6,989 nucleotides of DNA, taken from UBA11612 sp964475755 (lineage in GTDB: Bacteria > Pseudomonadota > Alphaproteobacteria > Rhodospirillales > Rhodospirillaceae). Shown one piece after another: positions 5,678-6,989 of this stretch. The DNA is taken from assembly GCA_964475755.1 (NCBI GenBank), contig CAYYXR010000072.1, positions 1 to 6,989 of the forward strand, read 5' to 3'. The position numbers and the translations under genes were made by a program. The notes under the pieces are model-generated. The model was not told the origin of the DNA. It did not search any database and worked only from the letters and a program-made list of their open reading frames with translations. How positions within the stretch are numbered: the first letter of the stretch is position 1; each line of letters begins with the position of its first letter.

Positions 5678-6818
5678 TGCTTTGGATAGCTACATGTGCT
5701 ACATGCATCGCCAGCAACGGTGGAACGGCATTACCGATTGTTTTCGCCATCGTGGTTGGCCGATGGCCATTGAACGAAAACCAATCCGGAAACGTCTGAA
5801 TTCGAGCCGCCTCGTGAGCGGTCAACGTTCTGCCAGGGTAGGCGGACGGGTGTGTGAACCGGCCTTGGCCGTTCGACCTAAAACCACGGGTGATCGTGGA
5901 TGCGGGTTCATCCCACGCCATTCGCCCGTATACAGCTGGATAATTGTGGCCATCTCGATGGCAGATGGGCCGAAGGTGATTCGGGAGGTTGTCTGCATCG
6001 TTCTCGATCAGCCAATTCATTCTGCTCTGATTCTCTGGGTTAGAACGGGCTGGAGCATTGTACGGGTCTGACGGATTCATGGCTGAAACGAGATCTTCGA
6101 TGGCCCATCGTAGCGTTCGGTCATGCTTCAATCGATGATTATCCAAAAGGGTCAGGTCCGGTATGCGTGCAATCGATGCAATGAGGAAGTGGCGCTTCCG
6201 CTTTTGCGGTACTCCAAACTCATTCGCCCACAGGGTTGTTGAAACAACGTGATAGCCGAGATGACGAAGCAACTCACATGAACGTAACACGACATTTTCT
6301 TCCGCATGGACAACCGTCGATACATTCTCAATAATGATGGTTTTTGGTTTCAACACAGCAGCAGCCCTCACCATTCGTAGATACAGCGAATTGCGTGGAT
6401 CATTGCGGCGGCTGTGGTTGTTCAAATCTGAATGGCCTTGGCAAGGAGGCCCGCCCGTGAGAACGTCTGGAGAGAAGATGCTTGGGTTTTGGGAAAGAAG
6501 GTTTGATTCTACCTCGGTGACGAGATCAAAATCGTCGAGGGGGCCATCAAACAATGCTTCAATATCTGAATTATCAGCCACTTCCGGGTTGAGGTTCGTT
6601 TGAAAAATACTCAGCGCGTCGGCATCCCATTCGTTCGCAAATTCGATTCGGTGCCTGAGCTTGCTTCGCCTACACGCTTCCAAGACACCGAGGGACAAGC
6701 CACCACACCCAGCAAACAAGTCGACAGTTCGAATCTGACGGGTTCCATTGAATTTTGGGGGATTACGCATTCGCAGCCAAGCCTCATCACGAAAACGTGA
6801 ACTGAGTTGATGGCTCAT
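5667..6818 (-). CDS. C5-cytosine DNA methyltransferase, 383 aa
   Basis: It transfers a methyl group from S-adenosylmethionine to carbon 5 of cytosine in a specific DNA site. All main family motifs are present in canonical order: motif I DLFAGCGGLSLG (33-44, SAM binding), motif IV GGPPCQGHS with catalytic Cys126, motif VI ENV (164-166), motif VIII QKRKR (205-209), motif IX around RTLTAHEAARIQTFPD (330-344) and motif X IGNAVPPLLA (361-370). The enzyme therefore looks intact and active. The target-recognition region between motifs VIII and IX is about 95 residues, on the short side, and does not let me predict the site. The ATG at 6818 has GGAG four bases upstream and about 30 residues before motif I; Met17 is an alternative start. 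It faces the operon and overlaps its last gene by 11 bases. Methylation of self DNA in a restriction-like system is the probable role; a solitary methyltransferase is the alternative. Confidence 0.97.
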   Translation of the reverse strand: MSHQLSSRFRDEAWLRMRNPPKFNGTRQIRTVDLFAGCGGLSLGVLEACRRSKLRHRIEFANEWDADALSIFQTNLNPEVADNSDIEALFDGPLDDFDLVTEVESNLLSQNPSIFSPDVLTGGPPCQGHSDLNNHSRRNDPRNSLYLRMVRAAAVLKPKTIIIENVSTVVHAEENVVLRSCELLRHLGYHVVSTTLWANEFGVPQKRKRHFLIASIARIPDLTLLDNHRLKHDRTLRWAIEDLVSAMNPSDPYNAPARSNPENQSRMNWLIENDADNLPNHLRPICHRDGHNYPAVYGRMAWDEPASTITRGFRSNGQGRFTHPSAYPGRTLTAHEAARIQTFPDWFSFNGHRPTTMAKTIGNAVPPLLAMHVAHVAIQSIIE

Positions 6819-6847
6819 CGCTCTCCATCCTATGTGGGCGCCAGAGT

Positions 6848-6876
6848 TCGAAAAGGATTGGCATTCGACTAGTCAA
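6848..6876 (-). promoter_or_regulatory. Weak candidate promoter of the methyltransferase gene
   Basis: On the minus strand TTGACT (6876-6871) matches five of six -35 positions. At a 17-base spacing the -10 place holds TTTCGA, a poor match. A TAGGAT closer to the ATG is the other -10-like hexamer. The -35 overlaps an 8-base palindrome, GACTAGTC (6868-6875), which could serve as an operator. The gap to the upstream gene's stop is only 61 bases, so some read-through from that gene is also possible. Confidence 0.25.
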
Positions 6877-6879
6877 CGA

Positions 6880-6989
6880 TCAAATGAGGGAGGCGAGGCC
6901 GGCGAGCAGCGCGCTCGGTGACCACATGCCGGTAAACATGCCCACGACGGGCAGCGCGAAGATCAGCAGCACGCCGTAGAAGACCGACT
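6880..6989 (-). CDS. C-terminal end of a membrane protein (partial)
   Basis: Reading inward from the right edge on the minus strand gives 35 codons and a TGA: SVFYGVLLIFALPVVGMFTG, then MWSPSALLAGLASLI. The strongly hydrophobic run over the first 20 residues fits a transmembrane helix, and the ending is also apolar. The N-terminus is outside the window and I cannot name the family. The high GC content matches the left flank and contrasts with the island. It is transcribed toward the methyltransferase gene, whose ATG lies 61 bases downstream. Confidence 0.65.
   Translation of the reverse strand, partial: SVFYGVLLIFALPVVGMFTGMWSPSALLAGLASLI

Noticed and set aside
5646..6071. Plus-strand frame of 141 codons after the operon
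   Set aside because: It lies antisense to the methyltransferase C-terminus, which carries motifs IX and X, and has no family resemblance.
1..6989. CRISPR array, tRNA, rRNA, insertion sequence or integrase
   Set aside because: No spaced direct repeats, cloverleaf-like sequence, transposase or recombinase motif could be found in the window.

Overview
The window reads as a compact accessory island sitting between two ordinary chromosomal genes of a GC-rich bacterium. The organism cannot be named from this much sequence. Both flanks are GC-rich (44 of the first 60 bases are G or C, and about 65% of the last 109) and both encode on the minus strand: the N-terminal part of a DCC-family (DUF393) thiol-disulfide oxidoreductase-like protein at the left edge, and the hydrophobic C-terminus of a membrane protein at the right edge. 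Between them the composition drops markedly (for example 23 of 60 G or C at 2881-2940), which fits horizontal acquisition.

The island has two transcription units that converge. On the plus strand, five genes at 435-5677 form a very tight operon: a 67-aa winged-helix-like protein; a 384-aa protein with an N-terminal CX4C...CX2C zinc ribbon and winged-helix-like segments; a 703-aa GHKL (MutL/MORC-like) ATPase starting at TTG; a 349-aa protein of unknown family; and a 238-aa protein resembling the DUF6339 family. Three of the four junctions are 4-base ATGA or GTGA overlaps. The fourth is a 17-base gap holding a strong ribosome binding site. On the minus strand, a complete C5-cytosine DNA methyltransferase (5667-6818) runs toward the operon and overlaps the last gene tail to tail by 11 bases.

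A GHKL ATPase beside a cytosine-5 methyltransferase matches the general design of the MutL/MORC-like restriction-modification systems predicted for prokaryotes. The usual partners of the described types (SF2 helicase, Z1 domain, AIPR, a recognisable nuclease) are not visible here. The most economical reading is an anti-phage or modification-dependent defence system. In this reading the methyltransferase marks self DNA, the zinc-ribbon and winged-helix proteins recognise DNA or regulate, the GHKL protein is an ATP-driven clamp or switch, and one or both of the unknown proteins is the effector. These role assignments are inference. Two runs of eight G and one of seven inside the two unknown genes add the possibility that they are switched on and off by strand slippage.
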